From the IMG/VR virus record IMGVR_UViG_3300020444_000280, positions 1 to 46,476 of that record: 46,476 nucleotides of DNA. One strand, given 5' to 3'. Origin of the DNA: a virus. Positions within the stretch are counted from its first letter, which is position 1. Each line of letters starts with the position of its first letter. The translations under genes were made by a program, and so were the position numbers. The notes beneath the pieces are model-generated. The model worked only from the letters and a program-made list of their open reading frames with translations. It did not search any database and was not told the origin of the DNA. Shown here one piece after another: positions 16,939 to 26,007 of this stretch.

Positions 16939-18588
16939 TTAAATACCGGTTAGGTCTAAAATGTCAGTTTCGGTGGTTTCAGGCGTAGGATCATCCTCCG
17001 TGATTACGGAACGGATTTGTTTGGACTTTTTTCCATAGCGGGATTGGAGTTCGGGGAATTTCTCAAAGAAGCCATCAGTTAGCGACATGAGTACAATAGG
17101 GGAAATGCCTTCTGTACGGGTTGTGAAAAGAGACTCTTCATCTTCAGTCATGCTAATCCAGCCTGTACGCTGTCCGGCCTTCTTAACATTTCCTTCACCT
17201 CTTAGATTCATGCCTTCATCAGTGGCATAAACCCCTCGGTAATAAAAGTTGCCGTTACGATCATATCTAAGGTCTGTTAGCCTGAAATCCTCTGCTACTT
17301 TACCATCCCTGGAATCCGAAGTTCGGGCGGGTAGTTCAATGCCCGTTTCCCCGGCCAGGGAAAGGGATATAGCAAAGGTGTTTTCCGGTGAAGCTCCGGC
17401 CCCTTCTCCGTTTTCACCAACCGGCCCATAAGTGGAAGCAATCTCCTGGGTGGTCATTTCTTCCACGTATAGCCTACCTTTCTTCGTATTTATACCGCCA
17501 AAACCGCCTGCCGCATTCATAAAGACACTACCACCTCCTTCAGAATGATCCTTCGGGTCTTTTTTTTCATAATCCGTAGAAAAGGAAAAGTCACCGGTGG
17601 CTTGGTTCTCCAGGGTATGCAGTAGCCAGTTCTTTTCCACCGCTTCAATCTGATCCTGGTTGAGATTCGAACCATTTTTTTTTGTGGCCTCGATAACGGC
17701 ATCCTTCATACCTCGGTCCAACCAGGGGTCTTCTTTAGCGGCCTTATGCAGATCATCCTTCACAAATTCAATTAATGGTTTTTCCTCTCCGGTGATCCTT
17801 CGAAAGAAATCGTGGAGTTGCTTTCCTTTTTCGGTATTCTGGAGGTTGGTCAATTCTTCGCGACTGAGGGTGAAATTCCCATTTCGATCCGGGCTAAAGA
17901 AACGGATAGCTGACACCTTTTGAAGTTCCCGGTAGGCGGTTTCTGGCTGTTCACTGCTACTTTTAAGCGTGGTGCTGCCTGAGCGGAAAGCTTCGAAGAA
18001 GTTGTTGGAAACTTTATTCCAGTTCGCAAACCGGCTGCCGTTGGGGGCGAAATACAGTTCCTCCGGGCTTTTCGGAAAATCCCAACTATCAATCGGGGTT
18101 AATTCACGCTTACCGTTTTGGGTAATAGTTTGCCCTTCCTGATCCTGCTGATACAATACCGATTGGCGGTATTCATCCACCTTGCTTTCATCCACCAGTT
18201 CATTTTGCTTGGCATCCTGCATCAACTCATTGGCATAGGCGGTTTGCTGCACATTGGTGGCATGATCCGTTTTGATCTGTAAGGCTCTTTTACGAAGGGA
18301 TGCCTGGACTTTAGAAAGGTCAGTGTTTTGATTTAACTGCTCATTGACTTCTGCCTGTAATTCCTCGATTTGGGCGTTCAAAAGATCCTGCCCGTACCCG
18401 CCCGTCACAGGGTCCATTTCGGCCTGTTTACGGGCCTGATCTTCCAGGGTTCTAAAACGTTGATCCTGGCGTTGCTTGTCCTGTTTTTGAGCCTCCGCGA
18501 TCTTTAGTTGATCATAACGTTGACCAAAACGAATGGCTAAACCTTCATTTTGATCAGAAAATGAATTTCCCTTAAATTGTTGTGGCAT
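16939..18588 (-). CDS. Probable internal virion / ejection protein, 549 residues
   Basis: A 549-residue soluble protein with no recognised family. Residues 1-150 are strongly helical and Gln/Glu/Lys-rich (AEAQKQDKQRQDQRF, LQAEVNEQLNQNTDLSKVQA). The remainder is mixed, with a Gly-rich patch near 355-370. Its start overlaps the stop of the 190-residue gene and it is followed 3 bases later by the giant protein gene. A helical low-complexity protein before a giant protein is the typical ejection-protein set of podoviruses. The role is inferred from this context. Confidence 0.6.
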   Translation of the reverse strand: MPQQFKGNSFSDQNEGLAIRFGQRYDQLKIAEAQKQDKQRQDQRFRTLEDQARKQAEMDPVTGGYGQDLLNAQIEELQAEVNEQLNQNTDLSKVQASLRKRALQIKTDHATNVQQTAYANELMQDAKQNELVDESKVDEYRQSVLYQQDQEGQTITQNGKRELTPIDSWDFPKSPEELYFAPNGSRFANWNKVSNNFFEAFRSGSTTLKSSSEQPETAYRELQKVSAIRFFSPDRNGNFTLSREELTNLQNTEKGKQLHDFFRRITGEEKPLIEFVKDDLHKAAKEDPWLDRGMKDAVIEATKKNGSNLNQDQIEAVEKNWLLHTLENQATGDFSFSTDYEKKDPKDHSEGGGSVFMNAAGGFGGINTKKGRLYVEEMTTQEIASTYGPVGENGEGAGASPENTFAISLSLAGETGIELPARTSDSRDGKVAEDFRLTDLRYDRNGNFYYRGVYATDEGMNLRGEGNVKKAGQRTGWISMTEDEESLFTTRTEGISPIVLMSLTDGFFEKFPELQSRYGKKSKQIRSVITEDDPTPETTETDILDLTGI

Positions 18589-19160
18589 CAGGCAGGCTTT
18601 TGGTAGAATTGAGCTAATCCGGCAGCATTACCCATGCCTGAGTGAAGGTTGCTGATACCCGCACCTAAGAGCCGGGATTTTTCAGCCTGGGCTCTTTCGT
18701 AATCCTTCATTTTAGCTTCATAAGGAAGTAGTTGGTTGTACTGGAATTCCTTTTGCTCTTCACCGGCCAGGAGCCTTTGTGAATTCATGTAGTTGCGAAG
18801 GCGGTTCTGGAAATCCTGATCCTCCTGTACCGCCAGGTTATTTATGGCATTATTGGTCTGGCCAGAATTAGCGGAAATAAGGGCCAATGCCTGGGCGGGG
18901 TTGGTAGCCGTGTCCTGAATCTGCGCAGCTGTATTGGCTTGGTTGGCCCGGATATTCCGCTCACCGATCTTAGCGGCTGTACTTCTGCCGTTGAGAAGGC
19001 TTTGATTGAAAGCCGCCATATCTGAAATGGCCTGGCTCTTTTGATACTTTGGGGCTTGAGGTGCTTTGGGGTGGGATGATACACCTTTGATCAGTTGGAA
19101 GAGTCCCATTCCTAATTCAGTGGCTATTTGTGCCCCTCCCAAAATGGCTCCTATTGGCAT
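18588..19160 (-). CDS. Probable small ejection protein, 190 residues
   Basis: The first gene behind late promoter copy B. It starts with a Gly/Ala-rich hydrophobic segment (IGAILGGAQIATELGMGLFQ, residues 3-22), followed by a long Ala/Gln/Asn-rich helical body (NIRANQANTAAQIQDTATN) and a Gly/Ala-rich end. This composition is typical of internal virion or DNA-ejection proteins that form helical tubes across the membrane (compare T7 gp14), although no sequence family is recognised. The next gene overlaps its stop codon. Confidence 0.6.
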   Translation of the reverse strand: MPIGAILGGAQIATELGMGLFQLIKGVSSHPKAPQAPKYQKSQAISDMAAFNQSLLNGRSTAAKIGERNIRANQANTAAQIQDTATNPAQALALISANSGQTNNAINNLAVQEDQDFQNRLRNYMNSQRLLAGEEQKEFQYNQLLPYEAKMKDYERAQAEKSRLLGAGISNLHSGMGNAAGLAQFYQKPA

Positions 19161-19182
19161 AGTGTCAAGGTTTGTGAATACG

Positions 19183-19217
19183 CAAAAGTGCCGTTATTCC
19201 ACCGGGGAAGGGCAAAA
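19183..19217 (-). promoter_or_regulatory. Late promoter element, ejection unit (copy B)
   Basis: On the minus strand: ATTTTTG with TTG at 19215-19213, a 22-base spacer containing TCCCCGGTGGAAT, then CACTTTTG (19190-19183) and C. It lies between the 178-residue and 190-residue genes, and the ATG at 19160 is 22 bases downstream. Upstream of the T-run is a C-rich block (ACACCC), as in the other copies. Confidence 0.8.
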
Positions 19218-19219
19218 AT

Positions 19220-19756
19220 TTAAGGGTGTCCGGGAGAGCGGATGTAACCAATGGTCAGACCCCGGAGCTCGAAGGGGGTCAGATGATTGTAGGTTATCTC
19301 GATTTCCAGCCGTTTGGAACGCATCGGGTCCCCTGATAGCATTTTCTGGTACTCAGAACCATTCACGTTAGGGCTGAACTTATCGTTGAGTATAGGCGCG
19401 TATATATCCCCTTCAATGACTTTCATTTCGTCCGGGAAAATATCAGTTTCCTGGGGGTATGGATGCGAGGTCTTCAACACAATTTTAGAGGGTTTGCCGG
19501 TGCCGTGTATGCGGATGGATTTGAATATTTTCACCGTGGCAGGAACCTCGTTACAGACCAGCCGGATTTTGGAATTGTGCTCCACACCGTAGAAGTGGTT
19601 ATTCCCACTGTTTCCGTAGTGTACGAATAAGCGTTTGTTTAGAAAGGAATACAGGTTTTTTCCCAGGTGGACAAAGCCTTCCGGTATAAAGCCAAATCGG
19701 GAAGTGAAGCGATCTTTTACTTCCGAATAGCCAATGGTTTCTTCAAAGTCTGCCAT
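19220..19756 (-). CDS. Virion-associated protein, 178 residues
   Basis: A beta-rich protein with alternating strands (RLFVHYGNSG, NHFYGVEHNSKIRLVCNE, VKIFKSIRIHGTG) and no membrane segment or signal peptide. It follows the 957-residue tail protein after 11 bases and ends just before late promoter copy B, so it closes the neck/tail unit. Some tail-barrel (muzzle) genes of crAss-like phages are followed by a similar small gene. The assignment as a tail accessory comes from this context only. Confidence 0.5.
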   Translation of the reverse strand: MADFEETIGYSEVKDRFTSRFGFIPEGFVHLGKNLYSFLNKRLFVHYGNSGNNHFYGVEHNSKIRLVCNEVPATVKIFKSIRIHGTGKPSKIVLKTSHPYPQETDIFPDEMKVIEGDIYAPILNDKFSPNVNGSEYQKMLSGDPMRSKRLEIEITYNHLTPFELRGLTIGYIRSPGHP

Positions 19757-19767
19757 AATTCAAATAT

Positions 19768-22641
19768 TTATCCACCCAGGCCAGGGCTATCCACACCACC
19801 CCCTCCGGGAGCTTCCTCAGATAGTACATTACTGAAATAAGTGAAGGAAACTAACGCCTCGTTGCTGTTCTCATCATAGCCACCATACACCCGCAGATAT
19901 ACCGCGCCAGAAAGTGCCACGGACTCCTGTTGTTTTTTGTAGGTGGTCATTTCCCGGACCTTGTTTTTCAGGTATTGCCTGAAATTGTAATTGCTGACCG
20001 GGAATAAACCGTTGGAGGCATAGCGTATGAATTCAGCTTGCGCCAGATCAAAAAACCAGACGTGCCCTCCTTGCTCCACAACACTTTCCGGGTTTTGGGT
20101 TCCCCAACCTCCTTTCAAAGGGTTGATGCTTCCGATCACGGAATTGGTTTTCGAGAAAAAGGCCGTGCCCTGGCTGTCGCTGATCTGTGCTTCTCCCAGG
20201 TAAACCGAAGAGGTTCCTTTGCTGCCAATAGCCAGCATGACCGTTCCCTCGCTGTTGGTCCTTCCGGCAATGATCAGTTTTTGGATTGGACCGTCTTCCG
20301 AGGGGGTGTAATCCTCATTGAGCGGATTGAAGTTGTGCAGGCCGTTGATCCGGGTACCGGCAAAATAGGGATCACTGAAAATAATGGTCTGATAGTTCCT
20401 TTGCGGCAGTATATCTATGGAAGTTACCGAGCGGTTGAACCAGGAATACACCGTTCCGGTGTGGGTGTGGGGACTGTGGCTGCGAAAATAGTCCAGCACA
20501 TTAAAAATGAAGGAATCCGGTAATACCTCCAGCTCGCCTCGGCCATATTGCCGGTATGAAGTTCCTGGCTGTGCTACGGGATAGACAATGCCAGTGCCGT
20601 AGTAGGTGCTTTTATCTGTAGCGGTAGGGTTGTAGATTTCCACCAGCACATTAAAGTCTACTTTGGCCCAGGGGGTCAGGTCAATTTCCTCGCATAAAAT
20701 GTAATCCGGGGAGTCTTTCACGATCTTCACGGTAAACACGGGAAAGCCCTGGTGCGAAGGAATAATGGTAGCCACCTCCCCTTCCTGGAACTGGTAACCC
20801 TCCTGGTCAGGCAACACCCGTTTATGAATACCCAAATACTGACCGATGGGTGGTTGAGGGACCACGGTGCCGGAGGATTTTACCGAAATGGGGAAATACG
20901 TGTATTCGCCTTCATCCTCCTGCACATACATCAACGTGGCTTCGGTGTGCCAGGTTACCCCATTATCCGGGTTGGAGGTTAGGGTTCCCCCGGCCATATC
21001 CGTTAGTTCGGATTGGATCAGGTTAGCCTTACTCAAATCCCTGGTCATTACCACCTCGTAGTGTGTCGCCCAGGAAGGAATTTCATCGACCGCATAGGAT
21101 TGATACGATGCGGTGGGTATAACCGAAACCATATTCAGGTGACTACCAAAAGAAGTTTCCACATCAAAGCGCCAGGGAACGGTGTAAGCACCTGCTTTAG
21201 TAACCCCCTGGTGCCGGTTGTATTCATCACGGAATACAATGCCAATGCCCCTGGAGCTGCCACGGGCATGATCGGATTCGCCCGGAACATGGTAGTCAAA
21301 GTGGTTTTGTCCATCATCCCAACGCGGGGTGCCGGATACCTGTATTACCCGGTATTTGACCCCTCCGATGGTACCCATTACCTCCTGTGTGGGATAAAAG
21401 CCCCCGTTGCCATTACTGGTGTCAATATGGGCCTGGGTTATGGCCTTCAGTGGAGCATCTTCGTTCCAGGTGACCAGCTTATTAAACCTGTAACCTTGGG
21501 GCAATGGATTGTCCACATAATATTCTCCTGTGGCTACCCATGTAGTACCGTTGTATTGTTCCCTGCGGTAGACCAGTACAATACTGCCCTTGTTGTAGCC
21601 TGCAATGGATTGAGCGGAAACGGTAATATCCGTCTGGATTTCTGTGGGAGCCACCTCATTATAGCTTTGCTGAACGTTGCCCATAAACACCCGGTTTTGG
21701 GCTACCTCCATAGCCTTAGCCTGTAAGGGGACATAGGCAAAGTCTTTGTAAACTTCAGTCTCCGGCACTGCCGGGCCGTTGAACTGACCGTTGAAATAAG
21801 CTTTGAAAAGTGTGCCTGGGTGATCCATGAACTGATCCGGCTTTTCCGAACGTTTGACCTTTTCAAAGATTACCGTAGCCCAGGTTTCTTTGTCGATGGC
21901 GGCAAAATGGATTTCGGCCACATCTTCAGGAATAGTTTCATGCAGTGGGATTTCCACTTTGACCTGATCACACTTTTCTCCAAAGTACCAGTTCGGCAGG
22001 GTAGACCGGGAGGGAATGGACCAGGTTGAAGGTTCGTGGTCCAGGTACACATAACGGTAGATAAAGGCCACCGATCCTTTTTCAAAGAAGCCAACCGGGA
22101 TTTCACTTTTCAGAAGTTTGGTGTTCTGCAAAGGGAAATTGGGTGGTCTGCGGTTAATGGATATGTTTTCTTCCTGTAGCGGTGTAGGATAATCACCGGA
22201 TTTGGCCCGTTCCACATTGATAAAGCGCGGGGCACTGAGATCATCTGTCCAGAAGAGCAGGTCACCGATTACCCCGCCACCGGTGATCAGGTGCGTTTCC
22301 TGGAAATTGAAACCTGTCCACTCCAATACTAACTTTGTGCTGCCGGTTTGCAGGTTGTATTCAAAAATCTTATCCCCTTCGGTTGAGGCACTGGTCTTCA
22401 TAAAGTAGAAAAATCGTGACTTTGATTTGTCTTTGATGATCCCCACACAATAGCCGTTCAGACTGCTGATGTTATGTGGAATCAGATCGGTACCCGGCAC
22501 CGGTTTGAGAACCGAGCCATTATTCATCCCGGTAGCCATCATTTGCATATTTTCCGCTTCCAGGTATTCGGTAGGGTGAAGGTTGGCCGGGTCTGCTTCC
22601 GCATTCCAGCCACCTTCAAAGGTTTTGGTGATGAATTCCAT
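19768..22641 (-). CDS. Large tail protein (crAss-like muzzle / stabilisation type)
   Basis: A 957-residue beta-rich structural protein. The N-terminus (ITKTFEGGWNAEADPANLHP, then EYLEAENMQM and NGSVLKPVPGTDLI) has the pattern of the large stabilisation or muzzle proteins of crAss-like phages: a statement of where each subunit attaches, followed by a propeller-like body. Repeated Tyr/Trp/Gly-rich strands follow, and the tail ends in a Gly-rich stretch (GGGGVDSPGLGG). It overlaps the preceding ring-like gene by one base (TAATG). It would form the distal tail tube through which DNA and ejection proteins pass. The family resemblance is by pattern, not by search. Confidence 0.6.
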   Translation of the reverse strand: MEFITKTFEGGWNAEADPANLHPTEYLEAENMQMMATGMNNGSVLKPVPGTDLIPHNISSLNGYCVGIIKDKSKSRFFYFMKTSASTEGDKIFEYNLQTGSTKLVLEWTGFNFQETHLITGGGVIGDLLFWTDDLSAPRFINVERAKSGDYPTPLQEENISINRRPPNFPLQNTKLLKSEIPVGFFEKGSVAFIYRYVYLDHEPSTWSIPSRSTLPNWYFGEKCDQVKVEIPLHETIPEDVAEIHFAAIDKETWATVIFEKVKRSEKPDQFMDHPGTLFKAYFNGQFNGPAVPETEVYKDFAYVPLQAKAMEVAQNRVFMGNVQQSYNEVAPTEIQTDITVSAQSIAGYNKGSIVLVYRREQYNGTTWVATGEYYVDNPLPQGYRFNKLVTWNEDAPLKAITQAHIDTSNGNGGFYPTQEVMGTIGGVKYRVIQVSGTPRWDDGQNHFDYHVPGESDHARGSSRGIGIVFRDEYNRHQGVTKAGAYTVPWRFDVETSFGSHLNMVSVIPTASYQSYAVDEIPSWATHYEVVMTRDLSKANLIQSELTDMAGGTLTSNPDNGVTWHTEATLMYVQEDEGEYTYFPISVKSSGTVVPQPPIGQYLGIHKRVLPDQEGYQFQEGEVATIIPSHQGFPVFTVKIVKDSPDYILCEEIDLTPWAKVDFNVLVEIYNPTATDKSTYYGTGIVYPVAQPGTSYRQYGRGELEVLPDSFIFNVLDYFRSHSPHTHTGTVYSWFNRSVTSIDILPQRNYQTIIFSDPYFAGTRINGLHNFNPLNEDYTPSEDGPIQKLIIAGRTNSEGTVMLAIGSKGTSSVYLGEAQISDSQGTAFFSKTNSVIGSINPLKGGWGTQNPESVVEQGGHVWFFDLAQAEFIRYASNGLFPVSNYNFRQYLKNKVREMTTYKKQQESVALSGAVYLRVYGGYDENSNEALVSFTYFSNVLSEEAPGGGGVDSPGLGG

Positions 22642-23291
22642 TAGCGCAATCCGTAAAATTTGTTCTGGCTGATCAGTTGCAGGATCTTTTTCTTGGATAG
22701 CCGGTTTTTGCGGCCTCTAAGGATCATAAGGGCCTCCCGGTATTCCTGTTTGGCTTCGGCTACCCTTCTGGCCAGTGGTCGTATTCTATCCCGCTCGTAA
22801 GACCAATCCATGTATTTCTTGATGGTATCAATCAGGTAGGGGTGTATGACCGTATTAATCGTAAGCCGGGTTTGATCGGTGATGTAGTAAAGCACCAGGT
22901 TTTCCGAAGTGCCGGAACTGACCTGTATTTCTCCCCGTTCCCGGATAATGACGTACTGATTGGCCGGGGTGAAGTTGTCGGTCCGGGGGATAAGATTACC
23001 GGATTGGTTAGTAGGCAAAGTCCGGTTCAGGTATTTGTTTTCGGTGAGTGGGATTACCTGAAGACCGGCTTGTTCACCCAAAAGAATGACATCGACAAAA
23101 TCAGCCGGAAGCCGGATAATACCCAGGCTATCCGGGGTGACCTTTTCGGTTTGGATCGAACCCCAAATATCAAAGCCGGTTTCCCGCACCCCTTCCAGGG
23201 CATAGTATAAGTATTGCAGGTAATAGTGGAGGCTCTTGCCCTTAGCTGCAAGATGGCCCTGGATTACACTATCAAGGTTTTCGAATATCAT
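22641..23291 (-). CDS. Neck/ring protein (crAss-like), 216 residues
   Basis: A 216-residue protein with an N-terminal helical half (SLHYYLQYLYYALEGVRETG), a strand region (LGIIRLPADFVDVILLGEQA) and a basic C-terminal helix bundle (YMDWSYERDRIRPLARRVAE, RKNRLSKKKIL). The alternation of a helical N-terminus and a PLPxDF-like segment is like the ring proteins stacked under the portal in crAss-like phages. Its ATG and stop overlap the neighbouring genes (TAATG at both ends), which points to a fixed stoichiometry of co-translated neck components. Confidence 0.55.
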   Translation of the reverse strand: MIFENLDSVIQGHLAAKGKSLHYYLQYLYYALEGVRETGFDIWGSIQTEKVTPDSLGIIRLPADFVDVILLGEQAGLQVIPLTENKYLNRTLPTNQSGNLIPRTDNFTPANQYVIIRERGEIQVSSGTSENLVLYYITDQTRLTINTVIHPYLIDTIKKYMDWSYERDRIRPLARRVAEAKQEYREALMILRGRKNRLSKKKILQLISQNKFYGLR

Positions 23292-23914
23292 TAGCTGGAA
23301 TAGTCTTTATTGTCTACCACTTTGTCTGATTCAGGGCGGGGTGCCAGGATTTGAACCACCTGCTGAATGACCTGCATTTCCTGGTCGGTATTGATGGGCA
23401 AGGGTTCAAACTCATCGTACTGGTCAATATCCAGGATGATCAGTTGCACAAATACCTCAGTAGTGCCCAGGCTTATCAGGTCTCGGGTGAAGATCACTTC
23501 ACGTCCTTGTACCTCGTAACCTGTTTTGGATTGGAGTATTCCGGCAACATGACCCTGGAACATGGCGTACTGGCCCGACTGCATGGGTATAAAGGGATTG
23601 TTGAAATCAGTCATGGGTGCTATTCGCCAGACCCCCATATTGCGGGGTAGGGAAACCGGATAGGCGGGTAAGGTCAGTTTACATACCCGCTGGTAAGGTG
23701 CTAAGGGCACATCCTCGTAGGAGGCAATGAAGGTGGGTGAAGTATGCCGGTCATTTTCATTAAGATTCAGGAACCGTTCTGCTTTGATCAGTTGGTTAAT
23801 GACCTGACCAATCAGCAGAAAGATTTCGCGCTCATCCGTTTCAATTTCAGCCCCCAGGTCACCGCCTTTGAGAAGCCGTAGTATTTGTTCGGCCAGTTTT
23901 CCTTTGGTGGTCAT
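23291..23914 (-). CDS. Neck/ring protein (crAss-like), 207 residues
   Basis: A 207-residue protein starting TTKGKLAEQILRLLKGGD, with a helix INQLIKAERF (about 36-45) and a beta-rich middle (YPVSLPRNMGVWRIAPM). The order 'helical start, LP-strand, beta domain' recurs in ring proteins of crAss-like phages, which begin with a similar LAEQILR helix. It lies between two related genes with TAATG overlaps. The role as a connector under the portal is inferred from pattern and gene order. Confidence 0.55.
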   Translation of the reverse strand: MTTKGKLAEQILRLLKGGDLGAEIETDEREIFLLIGQVINQLIKAERFLNLNENDRHTSPTFIASYEDVPLAPYQRVCKLTLPAYPVSLPRNMGVWRIAPMTDFNNPFIPMQSGQYAMFQGHVAGILQSKTGYEVQGREVIFTRDLISLGTTEVFVQLIILDIDQYDEFEPLPINTDQEMQVIQQVVQILAPRPESDKVVDNKDYSS

Positions 23915-24600
23915 TAGCCGTCAATTTGAAGTTTATGGGAACTGGATTGGTGGGACCACTGATCGCGCAGGTGATTACTCAACCATTTAATAGCCTCCTG
24001 GATAATTACGGTTTGGCTACTGTCCAGCCATTCCAGGTCGGTACTATTGGCCGGATCGTATGTTACGGTCCGATTATTCAGGGTATAAGCAAATAATGGT
24101 TTGGTCGGCCTTCTCAGGTAATAGGAGCGCCCTTCAAAAGGCACTTCCGGGAAGAATTGCAAACGTCCTTTACCATTGTAAATAGCGACCGGGCGGGCAA
24201 CAGTTGGTGTGGTGATCTGGCTGGATAAAGCCATTGGTAGATCATTTTCACTCATCACTTTGACCCTGACAATACGACTGCTGTTTTTAACCAGGATGGA
24301 AAGGAAGTGCTGGTAGTCGGAAGGGTATTGTAAAATACCCGAAGAAGTTTGGGTCTTGTCAAAGTTGATCTCCTGGATAAATGGTGATAGCTCATCTTCG
24401 ATCTTTTGGGTTTTACCGAAGGCTATCCGGGGTGTGGGGTTTGGTCCGCTGGGATATTCCTGGGGATCGGAATACAGATTGGTGAAGCGAGTCATTTGTG
24501 CTTCATCCAATGCCTGATCAATAAGTTCATGGGACACATGACCCCATTGAACATTGTTGAGTTGTTGCAGTATGCTTTGGTGGACCTCTTGAATAGTCAT
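23914..24600 (-). CDS. Neck/ring protein (crAss-like), 228 residues
   Basis: The first gene of the neck/tail unit, 42 bases behind late promoter copy E. The N-terminal part is a helix pair (HQSILQQLNNVQWGHVSHEL), then a beta domain with QYPSDYQHFLSI and YYLRRPTKPLFAY, and a final helix (SQTVIIQEAIKWLSNHLRDQ). A 'P-x-DY' strand followed by 'R-x-P-x-x-P' and a C-terminal helix that starts at an acidic turn is characteristic of the first ring protein of crAss-like phages. It would bind the portal and begin the neck. Confidence 0.55.
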   Translation of the reverse strand: MTIQEVHQSILQQLNNVQWGHVSHELIDQALDEAQMTRFTNLYSDPQEYPSGPNPTPRIAFGKTQKIEDELSPFIQEINFDKTQTSSGILQYPSDYQHFLSILVKNSSRIVRVKVMSENDLPMALSSQITTPTVARPVAIYNGKGRLQFFPEVPFEGRSYYLRRPTKPLFAYTLNNRTVTYDPANSTDLEWLDSSQTVIIQEAIKWLSNHLRDQWSHQSSSHKLQIDG

Positions 24601-24642
24601 TGTGAAATGAATTAAAGAGGTTGGTTGCCGGAAGCATTACTG

Positions 24643-24680
24643 CAAATATGTGTCAATGGGACCGGGTACCATCAAAAAAA
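24643..24680 (-). promoter_or_regulatory. Late promoter element, neck/tail unit (copy E)
   Basis: On the minus strand: TTTTTTTG with TTG at 24675-24673, a 22-base spacer containing TACCCGGTCCCAT (the most divergent core of the five), then CATATTTG (24650-24643) and C. It lies in the intergenic stretch 24601-24773, between the oxygenase stop and the first ring gene. The rest of that stretch is A+T-rich with no visible gene. The leader (42 bases) is longer than in the other four copies (22-23). Confidence 0.7.
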
Positions 24681-24773
24681 TAGGGAGATGAAATTAATTT
24701 TAATTGTTAGCAGCAACCGGCAGATATATTGGTAAGGTTAAAACTACATAATCTAATAATGTATGCAGGAGAA

Positions 24774-25928
24774 TTAATTTGGTATTCTCAATAAGCCCTG
24801 AGTAAATAATTTTTCAATAGTGGATTTAATTTGATCTCTATCATCTGACAGTTGGAGCATCTTTTCAAAATCTAATACATTCGTTTCTTCGCTGTATATA
24901 TAGTCAATAAGCGGGTTCATTGAAGGAGGTAATTTTATCAAAGTCCTGGGTGCAGTCAAAAAAGTAACTGTTTCAGTTTTCTTTATGTGAATTGGTGTTC
25001 TTGATTTTACAACGTCATTCTTAGATATTTCTGAATATTGATTTGAGAAGATATGATAGGGGTAATTAAATACTGTGCGATTTTTCATTTTTGAAATTCG
25101 CCATTGCATAAAAGAATCATAAATGTCTTGACTTTCCATAATTTGGGAAAAGGAAGAAGCCATTTTTTTAAGGTATTCTTTAGATTTCTCTTCAGATGCT
25201 GTTGTTAATGGGAATGCACTTCGAAATAGTGGTATTTCCCTGACTTCATTGGATAACCAATTTAAAAAGTCTATCCCTGTTCGTACAAAAATTGCCAATG
25301 TCAAATGAACAGATAAATCATTTCCCTCCGCAATTACTTCGTGCCAGTGACCTTTAGGTACATATAAAACATCACCTTTTTCAAGAATGCAATCTAGGTA
25401 TAGCTCATCTTCTGGCGGCTTATCATTGATCGCGTGACTTTTCAAATGAAAAAGGGGCTGCTCGATAGTTGCAGGATATACTTTCCAGCGCTTTTTACCA
25501 TAAAGTTGTATAATGAGGAAGTCGTGCGTATCATAATGCAGGCCAAATCCTCTTATTGAGGGATATGAAATATATAGGTTGGAACGAGTATTCTCTCCAA
25601 GTTCACTTTCGATTGAGTCATGAAGCCTACCCAATTTAATATTTGTCCGATCAAAGTCTTCTGCGATTAGTGTTGCACCATTCTGTGTGTTTTGAACAAT
25701 ATCAAACGTATCACTGAAGTTAACGGGTTGTCGATCTTTAAACATTCTGAAACTACTTTTCAGATCCTTGGAAGTAGAGGTGTTCAAAGTGTCATTAATG
25801 TCTTGCCAAGTTATTAAACTATCAAATTTGGTTGGTACTCCTTTTATGAGGTAGGCTTTGTTATTGTAGATGTTTTCTGTGAACTCGCGTACTGTTAGAG
25901 GGTTGATAAGCTCTTTGAATGATTGCAT
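24774..25928 (-). CDS. JmjC/cupin Fe(II)/2-oxoglutarate-dependent oxygenase
   Basis: A 384-residue protein of the JmjC/cupin_4 type (relatives hydroxylate ribosomal proteins or RiPP precursors). The double-stranded beta-helix spans about 110-215. The metal triad is visible as His131 and Asp133 (GLHYDTHDF) with His196 in VPKGHWHEV (His194 is the alternative). Lys/Arg in LYGKKRWKVY fits the conserved strand. The C-terminal 75 residues (LPPSMNPLIDYIY to EKLFTQGLLRI) look like the winged-helix end typical of this family and resemble peptide-binding RRE/PqqD-like folds. It probably hydroxylates a peptide or protein side chain. The gene lies 79 bases behind the 53-residue peptide gene, separated by an attenuator hairpin, and is more A+T-rich than the flanking phage genes. 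Confidence 0.8.
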   Translation of the reverse strand: MQSFKELINPLTVREFTENIYNNKAYLIKGVPTKFDSLITWQDINDTLNTSTSKDLKSSFRMFKDRQPVNFSDTFDIVQNTQNGATLIAEDFDRTNIKLGRLHDSIESELGENTRSNLYISYPSIRGFGLHYDTHDFLIIQLYGKKRWKVYPATIEQPLFHLKSHAINDKPPEDELYLDCILEKGDVLYVPKGHWHEVIAEGNDLSVHLTLAIFVRTGIDFLNWLSNEVREIPLFRSAFPLTTASEEKSKEYLKKMASSFSQIMESQDIYDSFMQWRISKMKNRTVFNYPYHIFSNQYSEISKNDVVKSRTPIHIKKTETVTFLTAPRTLIKLPPSMNPLIDYIYSEETNVLDFEKMLQLSDDRDQIKSTIEKLFTQGLLRIPN

Positions 25929-25948
25929 ATTTGGAATTTTGCATAAGG

Positions 25949-25989
25949 AAAAACAGAAGGGAAGCTACTTTTTTTCACTTTCCTTCTGT
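25949..25989 (-). terminator. Attenuator hairpin between peptide and oxygenase genes
   Basis: An imperfect inverted repeat (25953-25964 with 25978-25989) forms a 12-bp stem with one mismatch and a 13-base loop, and is followed on the minus strand by five T residues (25953-25949). This is an intrinsic-terminator shape in the 79-base gap between the peptide and oxygenase genes. A partial terminator there would give much more peptide transcript than enzyme transcript, the organisation seen in many modified-peptide operons. Confidence 0.65.
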
Positions 25990-26007
25990 AAGATGAATTG
26001 TGGATAT

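Noticed and set aside
20038-21726. Long plus-strand reading frames opposite the 957-residue tail gene (161 and 237 codons).
   Set aside because: They lie antisense to a well-supported gene, lack recognisable domains and look like shadows of its codon pattern.
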